Shown in pieces: positions 8,391 through 16,742 of a stretch of 43,451 nucleotides of DNA. The notes under the pieces are model-generated. The model was not told the DNA's origin. It ran no database searches and saw only the letters and a list, made by a program, of their open reading frames with translations. Where the stretch lies: positions 1 to 43,451 of the forward strand of contig CANBWK010000014.1 in the NCBI GenBank assembly GCA_947373105.1. Reading direction: 5' to 3'. This DNA is from Comamonadaceae bacterium. Lineage in GTDB: Bacteria; Pseudomonadota; Gammaproteobacteria; Burkholderiales; Burkholderiaceae_C. The position numbers and the translations under genes were made by a program. How positions within the stretch are numbered: position 1 is the stretch's first letter; each line of letters starts with the position of its first letter.

Positions 8391-8419
8391 TTGACAAATT
8401 CTCCTATTTTCAGCACCAT
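8391..8419 (+). promoter_or_regulatory. Possible promoter of the Rieske operon
   Basis: A perfect -35 hexamer, TTGACA (8391-8396), is followed at 17-base spacing by CACCAT, a poor -10 (three of six). It lies 28 bases before the proposed ATG at 8447, which has an excellent AAAGGTGA ribosome site. The 192-base divergent gap 8255-8446 shows no other clear element. Confidence 0.3.
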
Positions 8420-8446
8420 GATTTTTTGAAGAATAAAGGTGACCCG

Positions 8447-9646
8447 ATGCAAGCGCATGTAGATTCTGTATTTCAAGGAACCGTTGAAGACCTGCCTTCT
8501 CGCATTGATGTTGGCCCACTTCTTACTGCAGAAAATTTTGCAAAAGAAAAGGAAACTATTTGGCGAAAAGCATGGCTGTCTATAGGGCACACCATGGATG
8601 CTCCTGAAAAAGGCAGTTATTTTGTCTATGACATACCGACTTTCAAACTTTCACTTTTGGTAGTTAGAGGTCAAGACGAAAAAGTACGCGTATTCCATAA
8701 TATTTGTCGGCACAGAGGTAACAAAATCATCCGCGAAGGATCTGGCAAAAAAACAGTTTTTACCTGTAATTTCCACGGTTGGAATTTTGGAATTGACGGC
8801 AAACTTCGAAATATCACAGACGCCAAAGAATTTGAAAATTGCGACCCTGATCAACTGGGACTTATCGAGGTTAATTCTGAAATTTGGAATTCATTCATTT
8901 TTATTAACTTGGCTGAAAAACCGCACTGCTCATTGCAAGAGTGGTTAGGCCCGATGTTTTCTCAGTACAACGATTACTTTGAACATCAAGAAAAAGTGGC
9001 TTCGTTCAAAGCTGTCGTCCATGGAAATTGGCATCTGGCGGTCAACGCCTTCACTGAGGGCTACCACACCTTGTACTTGCACAAAAGTACTGCCAGAGAT
9101 TACCAAGGTGGAAAAACCAACCCCGACAGGCATCGCCCGCAAATTGAAATATTTGATCGGCACCATCGATATTCCGCCCCTGGAAATCCAGACAAAATTT
9201 TTGTTCGTGGTGAAAAAATTGCGGCCAAATATGGTCGACTGATGATCCCCGCTTTTGACTTCAATACTGAAGGTCTACCCCCTGGAATTAACCCCTCCAA
9301 AAACGATAAGTGGGCATTCGATGTGGTCGAATTTTTCCCCAATATGGTCATGTTGATTGGCAATTGTTGGCACAACGAAATCACTTATTGGCCCCTTGAT
9401 GAAGGCAAAACATTAATCACCAACCAGGCTTGGGCATATAAAACCAAGAACTTGGGTGAAAGAATCAGCCGATCCTATTTCAGAGCAAGAGTGCGGGATG
9501 TATTTAGAGAAGACCTCAACACCATAGAGGCACAGCATGCCGCATTAAGCAGTGGCGTCATGAAAGAAGTTATTCTTTCCAGACAAGAAATGGCCTTGCG
9601 GCACCACTACAAAGTTACCCGTTTGATGATGGAAGGAAAACTGTGA
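8447..9646 (+). CDS. Rieske non-heme iron oxygenase, alpha subunit
   Basis: The 399-residue protein has the Rieske [2Fe-2S] motif as Cys87-X-His89 and Cys107-XX-His110 (CRHRGNK and CNFHGW). The catalytic mononuclear iron site is NAFTEGYHTLYLH with His206 and His211, and a C-terminal acidic ligand is likely in FREDLNTIE. The residue that bridges the two centres is Glu203 rather than the Asp of naphthalene dioxygenase, as in the FLECYH class. These enzymes add O2 to aromatic or aliphatic substrates using electrons from a reductase, and none is encoded nearby. ATG 8447 has AAAGGTGA upstream; the frame extends to 8318 without a convincing start. The gene overlaps the next small gene by four bases. 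Local sequence is noticeably A+T-rich. Confidence 0.93.
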   Translation: MQAHVDSVFQGTVEDLPSRIDVGPLLTAENFAKEKETIWRKAWLSIGHTMDAPEKGSYFVYDIPTFKLSLLVVRGQDEKVRVFHNICRHRGNKIIREGSGKKTVFTCNFHGWNFGIDGKLRNITDAKEFENCDPDQLGLIEVNSEIWNSFIFINLAEKPHCSLQEWLGPMFSQYNDYFEHQEKVASFKAVVHGNWHLAVNAFTEGYHTLYLHKSTARDYQGGKTNPDRHRPQIEIFDRHHRYSAPGNPDKIFVRGEKIAAKYGRLMIPAFDFNTEGLPPGINPSKNDKWAFDVVEFFPNMVMLIGNCWHNEITYWPLDEGKTLITNQAWAYKTKNLGERISRSYFRARVRDVFREDLNTIEAQHAALSSGVMKEVILSRQEMALRHHYKVTRLMMEGKL

Positions 9647-10014
9647 AAAATTTCACCCTACCAACCAGGTTCAAGGACTTTGAAAAATGGGTTGCCGATT
9701 GGTCAATTCCGCATGAAGCAGGACGCTTCAATAAACGCGTCACAGCGGAGATGGAAGAACTGCAAAAATTTGTGAGTGACCTTCAAGCGCATGTTGAAGA
9801 AATGATCGATTACCTTAACACTCAAACTGTGAATGATCCTGATCTATTAGATTCTGATCATCGCAGGTTATTTGATTTGGTACTGATGTGGATGGAAGCC
9901 TCCATTCCTTTCGATCTGGATTGGAACGTTAACGACATCGAAGATGCTTGGCCCGCTCATCGTCTCGAATTTCTTAAACCCAGCTATTTCCCCGATCCTC
10001 TGAATCGGAATTGA
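9643..10014 (+). CDS. Uncharacterised 123-residue protein coupled to the Rieske oxygenase
   Basis: I do not recognise this family. The protein is short, acidic in its second half and rich in tryptophan and aromatics (KWVADWSIP, VLMWMEASIPFDLDWNVND, EDAWPAHR). The middle, with MEELQKFVSDLQAHVEEM, is probably helical or coiled. There is no signal peptide, membrane segment or cysteine motif. It starts at GTG 9643, within the oxygenase stop (GTGA overlap), behind GGAAGGA, so the two are translated together. It lacks the features of a ferredoxin or of a typical small cone-shaped beta subunit. The context suggests an accessory or stabilising subunit of the oxygenase, but this is inference from position only. 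Confidence 0.75.
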   Translation: MKNFTLPTRFKDFEKWVADWSIPHEAGRFNKRVTAEMEELQKFVSDLQAHVEEMIDYLNTQTVNDPDLLDSDHRRLFDLVLMWMEASIPFDLDWNVNDIEDAWPAHRLEFLKPSYFPDPLNRN

Positions 10015-10022
10015 TAATTGAC

Positions 10023-10994
10023 ATGAATAAAATAATTCCATTTTTAAAAGTCTTGACAGTGACTGCCCTGTCGATTTTCAGCATATTAAGTTATGCGCAA
10101 TCCTGGCCCACCAAGCAAGTTATCAAATGGATAGTCCCCTTTCCGCCGGGCGGACCTGCCGACTTGACTGCACGACAAATTGCCCCCCTTTTGTCAGAAC
10201 GGCTTGGTCAATCCGTCGTCATTGACAACCGCCCTGGCGGCAACAGCAACATTGGTTTTGAAGCCGGCTCGAAAGCCGCACCAGACGGTTACACCATGTT
10301 GTTTGTTGTAGCAGGCTTTGTCACCAACCCACATTTATACAAACTCAGTTGGGACCCGCTGAAAGACTTTGTTCCGGTGGTTCAACTCAATCAGTTGCAA
10401 ATTATGTTGCTGGCCAGCAGTCGTTTTCCACCTAAAAATCTGAGCGAGGTTGTCGACCACATCAAAAACAACCCTGGAAAAGTCAAATGCGCCTGGGGTG
10501 GCTCCGTCTTAATGGCCTTAGGTTGTGAAGATTTCAAAGTTCAAGGGAAGATGGACTTGATCGTGGTTCCCTACAAAGGATCCGCTCCAGCCATGAACGA
10601 CCTCATGGGTGGCCATGTCGACCTCATGATCGAGGTGATGAACACCGCAGTTCCTCAAATCAAAGGCGGCAACGTAAAACCTATTGCCGTCCTCAATACT
10701 GCAAAAGGCAGAGCCCCCTTTTCAGAACTACCCACCTTGAATGAAGTATTGCCTGGGTTTGAAATGATTCCTTGGCAAGGAATCGTAATGCCTGTTGGCA
10801 CGCCCAAAGAAATCGCCGAGCGAATTAACAAAGAAGTCATCTTGGTTTTGCAGTCCCCCATGATGAAGCAAAAATACCAAGAAACCGGATTGGACTTTTT
10901 TCCCATGTCGCCAGATCAATTTGGCCAAATATTGCAACGAGACTATGCCAAATACGGAAAATTGATCAAGTCTTCAAATTTCAAAATTGATTAA
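10023..10994 (+). CDS. Bug/TctC-family periplasmic solute-binding protein
   Basis: About 323 residues with a Sec-type signal (MNKIIPFLKVLTVTALSIFS, cleavage near SYAQSW). The Bug core follows: WIVPFPPGGPADLTAR, VVIDNRPGGNSNIG and APDGYTML. ATG 10023 is preferred, but no strong ribosome site is visible and a TTG at 10011, overlapping the previous stop, is also possible. It sits between the small oxygenase-linked gene and a second Bug gene with only a 19-base gap, so the pair probably share one transcript. It presumably recognises the substrate of the oxygenase operon or a related acid. Membrane partners are absent from the window. Confidence 0.92.
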   Translation: MNKIIPFLKVLTVTALSIFSILSYAQSWPTKQVIKWIVPFPPGGPADLTARQIAPLLSERLGQSVVIDNRPGGNSNIGFEAGSKAAPDGYTMLFVVAGFVTNPHLYKLSWDPLKDFVPVVQLNQLQIMLLASSRFPPKNLSEVVDHIKNNPGKVKCAWGGSVLMALGCEDFKVQGKMDLIVVPYKGSAPAMNDLMGGHVDLMIEVMNTAVPQIKGGNVKPIAVLNTAKGRAPFSELPTLNEVLPGFEMIPWQGIVMPVGTPKEIAERINKEVILVLQSPMMKQKYQETGLDFFPMSPDQFGQILQRDYAKYGKLIKSSNFKID

Positions 10995-11013
10995 CTCTTT
11001 TAAAGATTCAAGT

Positions 11014-11985
11014 ATGAAATCTATATTTCAGCGCTGCTTTGTCTGTACAGCTTTGCTCTTAGGCTTTGTCAGCGCAAGCCATGCTCAAAGCTTTCCCAAT
11101 CGTCCCATTCGAATTGTGGTTCCATTTCCGCCTGGCGGCTCCGCAGATTTGCTTGCGAGAGCTCTTGGGGAGAAGCTCACCACATCCATGGGACAACCCG
11201 TATTGGTGGACAACAAACCCGGTGCGGGCGGCATAGCCGGCGCTGATTTTGTCGCCAAATCCAATCCGGATGGGCACACGCTTTTGTTTGCCAACACCAA
11301 CATCGCCATCAATCCAAGTTTGTACGGCAAGTTACCTTATGAGACTTCAACAGCTTTGGCGCCTGTGCTCATGCTTGCTTATGTGCCTTCGCTGATCATG
11401 GTTTCGGAGAAAACTCCAGCGAATACCATTCAAGAACTCATCGCATTGGCAAAAACCAAACCTGAGTCCTTGAACTATGCTTCGGCAGGCAGTGGAACTT
11501 TTCCACACTTAGCCATTGAGCTCTTTAAAATGCAAGCGGGTATCTCTATTGCACACATACCTTACAAAGGTGCAGCGCCTGCATTAAATGCCCTATTGGC
11601 CGGCGACGTTCAGGTACTTTGCAATGACATGTTGACAGGCTCACAGTATGTTAAGTCCGGAAAACTCAGAGCCTTGGCCTATACGGGCTCAACCCGTGCC
11701 CCCACCTTGCCTCAAATTCCCACCATGGCTGAAGCCGGATTGAAAGACTATGTCGCTGTTGGATGGCAAGGCATCATGGCCCCAGCAGGGACTCCACAGG
11801 CAATTATTGATAAGTTGAACACTGAGTTCAACAAGGCACTGACAGACCCGGCTTTGCGTCAATCACTGACCTCGCAAGGCTTAGTTTTAAGTGGCGGCAC
11901 ACCCAAACAATTTGCCGAATACATCACCCAAGATACAGAGCGCTGGCGTGCAGTAGTTAAAGCATCAGGTGCCAAGCCAGAATAA
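11014..11985 (+). CDS. Bug/TctC-family periplasmic solute-binding protein
   Basis: About 323 residues with a classical Sec signal (MKSIFQRCFVCTALLLGFVS, cleavage after SHAQ). Bug motifs are RIVVPFPPGGSADLLAR, VLVDNKPGAGGIAG and NPDGHTLLF. ATG 11014 starts the signal peptide; the open frame upstream is not signal-like. It directly follows another Bug gene, and the two are clearly diverged, arguing for different ligands rather than a recent tandem duplication. It is 41 bases before the phthalate-type Rieske gene. Confidence 0.93.
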   Translation: MKSIFQRCFVCTALLLGFVSASHAQSFPNRPIRIVVPFPPGGSADLLARALGEKLTTSMGQPVLVDNKPGAGGIAGADFVAKSNPDGHTLLFANTNIAINPSLYGKLPYETSTALAPVLMLAYVPSLIMVSEKTPANTIQELIALAKTKPESLNYASAGSGTFPHLAIELFKMQAGISIAHIPYKGAAPALNALLAGDVQVLCNDMLTGSQYVKSGKLRALAYTGSTRAPTLPQIPTMAEAGLKDYVAVGWQGIMAPAGTPQAIIDKLNTEFNKALTDPALRQSLTSQGLVLSGGTPKQFAEYITQDTERWRAVVKASGAKPE

Positions 11986-12026
11986 AAGTCTGCTGCTGAC
12001 TAAAGGTCCAATTTTGAAAGAATTTT

Positions 12027-13313
12027 ATGCTGACTAGAGAAGAAAATAATCGATTGACACAAGTCGGTCGAGGTACACCCATGGGAGAGATGATGCGTCG
12101 CTATTGGCATCCCATAGCCACTTCTGCACAACTACCTCATCCTGATTGCGACCCCCTTCGCTCCCGATTACTGGGTGAAGATTTTGTGGTGTTCCGCGAC
12201 ACGCACGGCAAAGTCGGTGTGCTGAATGAACTTTGTACGCACCGTGGTGCCTCCATGGCTCTAGGACGTGTTGAAGAAGGCGGCATCAGGTGCATTTACC
12301 ACGGCTGGAAATTCGCTGTGGATGGCACGATCATGGACATGTCCAACAATGCCGACTCGACCTACATCGAAAAATTAAAAGCGCCGGCCTACCCCGTTGT
12401 TGAACGATCCGGATTGATTTGGACTTACATAGGCCCTAAAGAAAAACAACCTCCCTTCAGAACGCTGGCTTTGGATGAAGTCCCCGACGCCAATCGAATT
12501 TTATTCCGAGTCAACACCAATGCTAACTTCCTTCAAATGTGGGAAGGTGGCACAGACTCATCTCACGTCGGTATTTTGCACAGCAACCTCACGCGCCCAG
12601 GCTGGCTGGCGGCCGGAGACAATATAGCTGCCCCCGAATTGAATGACATGGTCAGTGATGCCTGGGATGACATGTCGCCCAAACTTGACATAGAAAATAC
12701 AGCTTTTGGATTTCATTACGCCAGTATCCGTCAAGTCGGCGGACCGAATCCGAGGCATAACGTCAGACTCGTGCCCTTGTTTTTGCCACATGGCCGAGTT
12801 ATTCAATTTCCCGACTTTTTTACAACTGTGTTTGATGTGCCGATAGATGATGAGCACACGGCCAGTTATTTGATCGATGCCAGTGCCACCCGTCAACTTG
12901 ATTTGCAAGAACGCTTAAAAAGGTCAGGCATGACTGAGGAGCGTTTTTACGCAAACAACACATTTGTAGCCAACTGGGATTACGGGTATTGGCAAGACCG
13001 TGATGCCATGAAAAAGAAGCTCAATTGGAGTGGCTTCAAAGGTATCACCCAAGAGGATGCCGTGATTTCAACCTCGATGGGCCCCATTTACGACCGAACT
13101 CAAGAGCACTTGGTAGCCGCTGATGCCGCCATCGTTCGACTTCGAAAACGCTTGCTTGATTGCTTAAAGAAAATGGAAAAAGGCGAAGAGCCCATCGGTT
13201 TGAACTTAGAAGATATGACCAATGTCATTGGTTTTGATATAGATTTAGCAGACGGTACTCAATGGCGCGAACACGCATCTCAACAGGGGCTTCACAGTGC
13301 AGACAAATCCTAA
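12027..13313 (+). CDS. Rieske oxygenase large subunit, phthalate 4,5-dioxygenase-like group
   Basis: The 428-residue protein begins with MLTREENNRLTQVGRGTPMG followed by RRYWHP, typical of the single-component (class IA) phthalate-type oxygenases. Rieske ligands are Cys70/His72 (CTHRGA) and Cys89/His92 (CIYHGWKF). The mononuclear iron site is TDSSHVGILH with Asp177, His180 and His185. Relatives hydroxylate or O-demethylate aromatic acids with a separate FMN/[2Fe-2S] reductase, which is missing here. It belongs to a different branch from the oxygenase at 8447, so the operon carries two distinct oxygenases. The 3' end overlaps the hydrolase gene by 17 bases. Substrate unknown. Confidence 0.93.
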   Translation: MLTREENNRLTQVGRGTPMGEMMRRYWHPIATSAQLPHPDCDPLRSRLLGEDFVVFRDTHGKVGVLNELCTHRGASMALGRVEEGGIRCIYHGWKFAVDGTIMDMSNNADSTYIEKLKAPAYPVVERSGLIWTYIGPKEKQPPFRTLALDEVPDANRILFRVNTNANFLQMWEGGTDSSHVGILHSNLTRPGWLAAGDNIAAPELNDMVSDAWDDMSPKLDIENTAFGFHYASIRQVGGPNPRHNVRLVPLFLPHGRVIQFPDFFTTVFDVPIDDEHTASYLIDASATRQLDLQERLKRSGMTEERFYANNTFVANWDYGYWQDRDAMKKKLNWSGFKGITQEDAVISTSMGPIYDRTQEHLVAADAAIVRLRKRLLDCLKKMEKGEEPIGLNLEDMTNVIGFDIDLADGTQWREHASQQGLHSADKS

Positions 13314-14190
13314 AGACACAATTCTTACAACCCTTAAAAAGAGGGTGGCTGAAATGGGATCGCGTTTCAACGAAGAAATTCTTGCACAAACCATAGCGCT
13401 TTATGAACCCTATGTGGAAGCGGCCCCATCAACGCAAGCTGTAGAGCACGACCTGGCTTTCGGCTCGCATTCTCGAAACGTTTTAGACTTTTACCCCTGT
13501 GAACGCCCTTCACCTATTTTGCTCTATGTGCATGGAGGTGGATTTGTTGGAGGAGGGAAACATATCAACGCCAAGTTTTACAGCAATCTGGGCAAGTACT
13601 TTGCAGACCGTGGCTTTGCTACAGCACTCATGAACTACAGGTTAGCGCCTGAATTTGCCTGGCCTCAAGCGGCCGTTGACATTGCAAAAGCTGTTGACTG
13701 GCTCCAAGAAAACCGAGCTCAAAATCAACGCATTTACATCATTGGTCAATCTGCAGGCGCTTGCCACTTGGCGACCTATCTCACGGGCGAAGATTTTCAT
13801 GCGCATGCCGCAACGCATATCGCTGGTGCAGTTCTGATGAGTGGCTTTTACGATGCACGTGGCCCCATGAGCCCAGGAGCCAGGTCTTATTTTGGAGACA
13901 ACCCTCTGCAGTGCGAAGAAAGATCACCGATCCTGGCCACCCACCGGATCAAAACCCCAGTTCTACTAACGGTTGCACAATATGACCCCGCCGGGATGGC
14001 GCTGCAGACACTGGCTTTGGCCAGTCAAATGACTCAAACTCAGCAAACCAGCCCCCCGCTTGCATGGCTCAAAGACCATAACCATGTCTCAACAGTTTTG
14101 AGTATTGGCAGCCCGCAAGATGACGTTGGTAACTTGATAACCCAATTCTTTAAAGAAATTGAAACTGAACGAGTTCAGACGAACAGATGA
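13297..14190 (+). CDS. Alpha/beta hydrolase, HSL/kynurenine-formamidase-like carboxylesterase
   Basis: The 297-residue protein has the oxyanion motif HGGGF (residues 79-83), an NYRLAPE segment typical of the hormone-sensitive-lipase group, the nucleophile elbow GQSAG (Ser152) and a likely catalytic histidine in DHNHVS near 268. There is no signal peptide, so it acts in the cytoplasm on an ester, lactone or amide. GTG 13297 is chosen because AGGGG precedes it and the frame has no better start. It overlaps the Rieske gene before it by 17 bases and the Bug gene after it by four. It probably hydrolyses an ester substrate before, or a product after, oxygenation. Confidence 0.9.
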   Translation: MQTNPKDTILTTLKKRVAEMGSRFNEEILAQTIALYEPYVEAAPSTQAVEHDLAFGSHSRNVLDFYPCERPSPILLYVHGGGFVGGGKHINAKFYSNLGKYFADRGFATALMNYRLAPEFAWPQAAVDIAKAVDWLQENRAQNQRIYIIGQSAGACHLATYLTGEDFHAHAATHIAGAVLMSGFYDARGPMSPGARSYFGDNPLQCEERSPILATHRIKTPVLLTVAQYDPAGMALQTLALASQMTQTQQTSPPLAWLKDHNHVSTVLSIGSPQDDVGNLITQFFKEIETERVQTNR

Positions 14191-15194
14191 GTTCCTTGCC
14201 CATGCAAAAAAAATCAACTCTTAATCGAAGAGCTCTTCTCCAAATTGCCCTTGTTGGAAGCCCTCTTTTCGGCTCAATAAATACCATTGCAGCAGAAGAT
14301 AAATTTCCAACTAAACCCATCAAAGTTTTGGTCGGATTTCCAGCGGGTGGCGCCATTGATTTGATCATGCGTGCCGTTGCACTCGAAGCCTCCAAAAAAT
14401 TAGGCCAACCGTTGATGATTGAAAATCGATCGGGTGCCAGTGGCGCATTGGCTTATAACGCCTTAAAGATAGCCTCGCCTGATGGCTATACCATCGCGCC
14501 TGTGACTATCACAGCGTTCAGGGCGCCCGTCATTGAGGATGTCAGCTTTGATCCCCTGCAGGATTTTCAGTACCTCGCCGGAATCACTGACATTCCATTT
14601 GGCGTTGTTGTCAAAGAAGACTCCCCTTTCAAAACATGGAAAGATTTACTCGCTTGGGGAAGATCAAATCCCAGCCAAATGATGTACGGGGCTGCAGCTG
14701 GATTAGGTAACACATCTCATCTCTTCGTTGAAGAAGTAGCTGCCAAAGAAAATTTGAAATGGACCCCTATTCCATTCAGAGGCACCACAGACTGCATTCA
14801 AGCATTGCTCGGCGGACAAATCGTATTTACCGTTGACACCATCGCAGGAACTGCTGCACTGGTGAAAGGCGGAAAATTACGCATACTCGCTGTCGCGACA
14901 GATGCGCGCTTGCCCAGTTGGCCTCAAATCCCAACCATGCGAGAACTTGGGTCTTCCATCTCGGTCAATAATCTTTGGGGTATTGCTGGGCCCAAAGGCT
15001 TGGACCCGCAAGTTACATTGACACTCGAGGCTGCATTTAAATTCGCAATGGAACAACCCAGTGTGATTTCCATGCTTCAAGGGGTAGAGCAAAAGCCTTT
15101 GTTTGCAGATGCTAAAACCTTCAAGGCCTTTGCTGAAAGATCAGTTAAAGAGCAAAAAGAAGTTTTGACTAAATACGGGTTTGCCAAAAAATGA
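14187..15194 (+). CDS. Bug/TctC-family periplasmic solute-binding protein
   Basis: The 335-residue protein has a signal region with RRALLQIALVGS and cleavage near TIAAED. Bug motifs are IKVLVGFPAGGAIDLIMR, MIENRSGASGAL and SPDGYTI. Its ATG overlaps the hydrolase stop (ATGA), and its own stop overlaps the hemerythrin start by four bases, so it is firmly inside the operon. The FPAGGAIDL variant differs from the FPPGG of its neighbours, which points to a separate branch of the family and perhaps a different ligand. Confidence 0.92.
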   Translation: MSSLPMQKKSTLNRRALLQIALVGSPLFGSINTIAAEDKFPTKPIKVLVGFPAGGAIDLIMRAVALEASKKLGQPLMIENRSGASGALAYNALKIASPDGYTIAPVTITAFRAPVIEDVSFDPLQDFQYLAGITDIPFGVVVKEDSPFKTWKDLLAWGRSNPSQMMYGAAAGLGNTSHLFVEEVAAKENLKWTPIPFRGTTDCIQALLGGQIVFTVDTIAGTAALVKGGKLRILAVATDARLPSWPQIPTMRELGSSISVNNLWGIAGPKGLDPQVTLTLEAAFKFAMEQPSVISMLQGVEQKPLFADAKTFKAFAERSVKEQKEVLTKYGFAKK

Positions 15195-15622
15195 AGTGGT
15201 CAGATAACATGCTCGTGGGCTTCAAGCCCATGGATGATGAGCACATTGCCTTTGTCGAGATGATTGAGCGAATGCAGAATGCGACCGCCGAGGAACTTCC
15301 CCCGCTTTTAGATCAATTCTCCGATGTTGCACACGCGCATTTTGAATCTGAAAATAAAATGATGGAAGAAACCCAATTTCCACCTAGGCAATGTCACATC
15401 GATGAACACATGGCCGTCTTGAAGTCCGTTGCCGAGGTCCAAGAATTGCTGGTCCAAGGTCAACTGACCATTGGCGCTTCATTGGTCGACGAGTTGGCCA
15501 AATGGTTTCCTGGCCATGTCACCCATTTAGATTCAGCGCTATCCCATTGGATGTGCAAAAAACAGCTTGGCGGAAAACCAGTCGTGATCAAACGCTCACT
15601 GAATCTGCAGCACGACAAATAA
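15191..15622 (+). CDS. Bacteriohemerythrin-like O2-binding protein
   Basis: The 143-residue single-domain protein shows the hemerythrin ligand pattern: His18 in MDDEH, His50-XXX-Glu54, His69-XXX-His73 and His109-XXXX-Asp114. Such proteins hold a di-iron centre that binds O2 reversibly. The N-terminal KWSDNMLVGFKPMDDEH is the common start of the family. The gene overlaps the Bug stop by four bases and closes the Rieske oxygenase operon, an unusual place for it. Delivering or sensing O2 for the two oxygenases is a reasonable hypothesis, not established. About 67 bases separate it from the convergent LacI-type gene, with no clear terminator hairpin. Confidence 0.9.
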   Translation: MKWSDNMLVGFKPMDDEHIAFVEMIERMQNATAEELPPLLDQFSDVAHAHFESENKMMEETQFPPRQCHIDEHMAVLKSVAEVQELLVQGQLTIGASLVDELAKWFPGHVTHLDSALSHWMCKKQLGGKPVVIKRSLNLQHDK

Positions 15623-15689
15623 TTCTATCTTTTAGATTTGAATACTCTTTTTTGTACTGATTGATATTCATAACCACTTCTTTGAAAAT

Positions 15690-16742
15690 TCATGAGATCA
15701 AAGGACTTCCATTTGTGGAGTTTCTAACAACAAGTTGATTCGACAATTTGAGTCGCACCAATGGTTTGTGAGGGTTTTCTATTTTGGCCAGTAATAAGCT
15801 TACCGCCTCATCCACCATGACTTGAATAGGCTGACGAACAGTTGTCAGTTCATAGGCGGACCATGATGCCAACTCGATGTCATCGTAGCCGACTACCCAG
15901 ACATCATGAGGAATCCTAAAACCCAATGAGCGAACCCCGTCCATCGCCCCCAGAGCCAACATATCATTGACACAAAAAATGGCATCAGGCGCATTTTCTT
16001 GTTGCATGATTTGGCGAGCGGCTTCGCGCCCGCTTTCGTATGTAAACGTCTCAGAACGACGGTAATTTTTTTCGTTCAATGGGCAGTCAGTTTCCATCAG
16101 AGACCTCCTGAATCCTTGCTCGCGCTCACGAATCGGAGTGGCGCGCTGCAACCCACCTATCAAGGCAACCGAATTTCGACTGTGGCTCATAAAGTACCGC
16201 CCCACCATCTTACCGCCTTCATAGTTATCGCTGCCCACTTGATCACTGGCGTAATCGTCCATGGTTCGATTCAGCAAAACGACTGGCGCGTGAGGAGAGG
16301 CCGTATCGCGTAAAAATTCAGAGGAACCCGTTACCGCTAACAAAATGACCCCATCCACCAAACCTTGGCGCAAGGCTTTACTGGCGGGCAAATCTCCACC
16401 GTACTCGGCGTCCCAAACCATCATCCGGTGTCCAAGTAATGACAGTTTTGCCCCTATTGCTTCAAGCAAGGTGGCATAAAGTGGATAAGACAATCTAGCA
16501 ACCACAACGCCAATAGAGTCAGCGCGTTGTGAGCGAAAAGCCCTGGCCATTGCATGCGGCTCATATCGCAGCTGCGAAAGCGCATGCTCTACACGCTCTC
16601 GTGTTACGGGCTTTACCTTTGAGTCACAACGCAATACCCTTGATACTGTGGCTTGCGAAACGCCAGCCAATCTGGCAACGTCATGGCTGGTGGCTTTGAC
16701 AGAAACTACCCTTGTATCAATCGAGCCGGATGTTGTTCTCAC
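15690..16742 (-). CDS. LacI-family transcriptional regulator
   Basis: About 350 residues: the LacI DNA-binding domain (ATSHDVARLAGVSQATVSRV at 17-36) is followed by a periplasmic-binding-protein-like effector core (SIGVVVARLSYPLY, NDMLALGAMDGVR, GYDDIELAS, TTVRQP). GTG 16742 is preferred over ATG 16790 because GGGGAAGG lies six bases before it; even so it overlaps the end of the Bug gene by 26 bases. It is the last gene of the dioxygenase-Bug-LacI operon, so it is probably self-regulated. The 18-bp palindrome with a central CG before the dioxygenase is the sort of site this family binds. The effector could be the Bug ligand, which is inference. Confidence 0.92.
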   Translation of the reverse strand: MRTTSGSIDTRVVSVKATSHDVARLAGVSQATVSRVLRCDSKVKPVTRERVEHALSQLRYEPHAMARAFRSQRADSIGVVVARLSYPLYATLLEAIGAKLSLLGHRMMVWDAEYGGDLPASKALRQGLVDGVILLAVTGSSEFLRDTASPHAPVVLLNRTMDDYASDQVGSDNYEGGKMVGRYFMSHSRNSVALIGGLQRATPIREREQGFRRSLMETDCPLNEKNYRRSETFTYESGREAARQIMQQENAPDAIFCVNDMLALGAMDGVRSLGFRIPHDVWVVGYDDIELASWSAYELTTVRQPIQVMVDEAVSLLLAKIENPHKPLVRLKLSNQLVVRNSTNGSPLIS

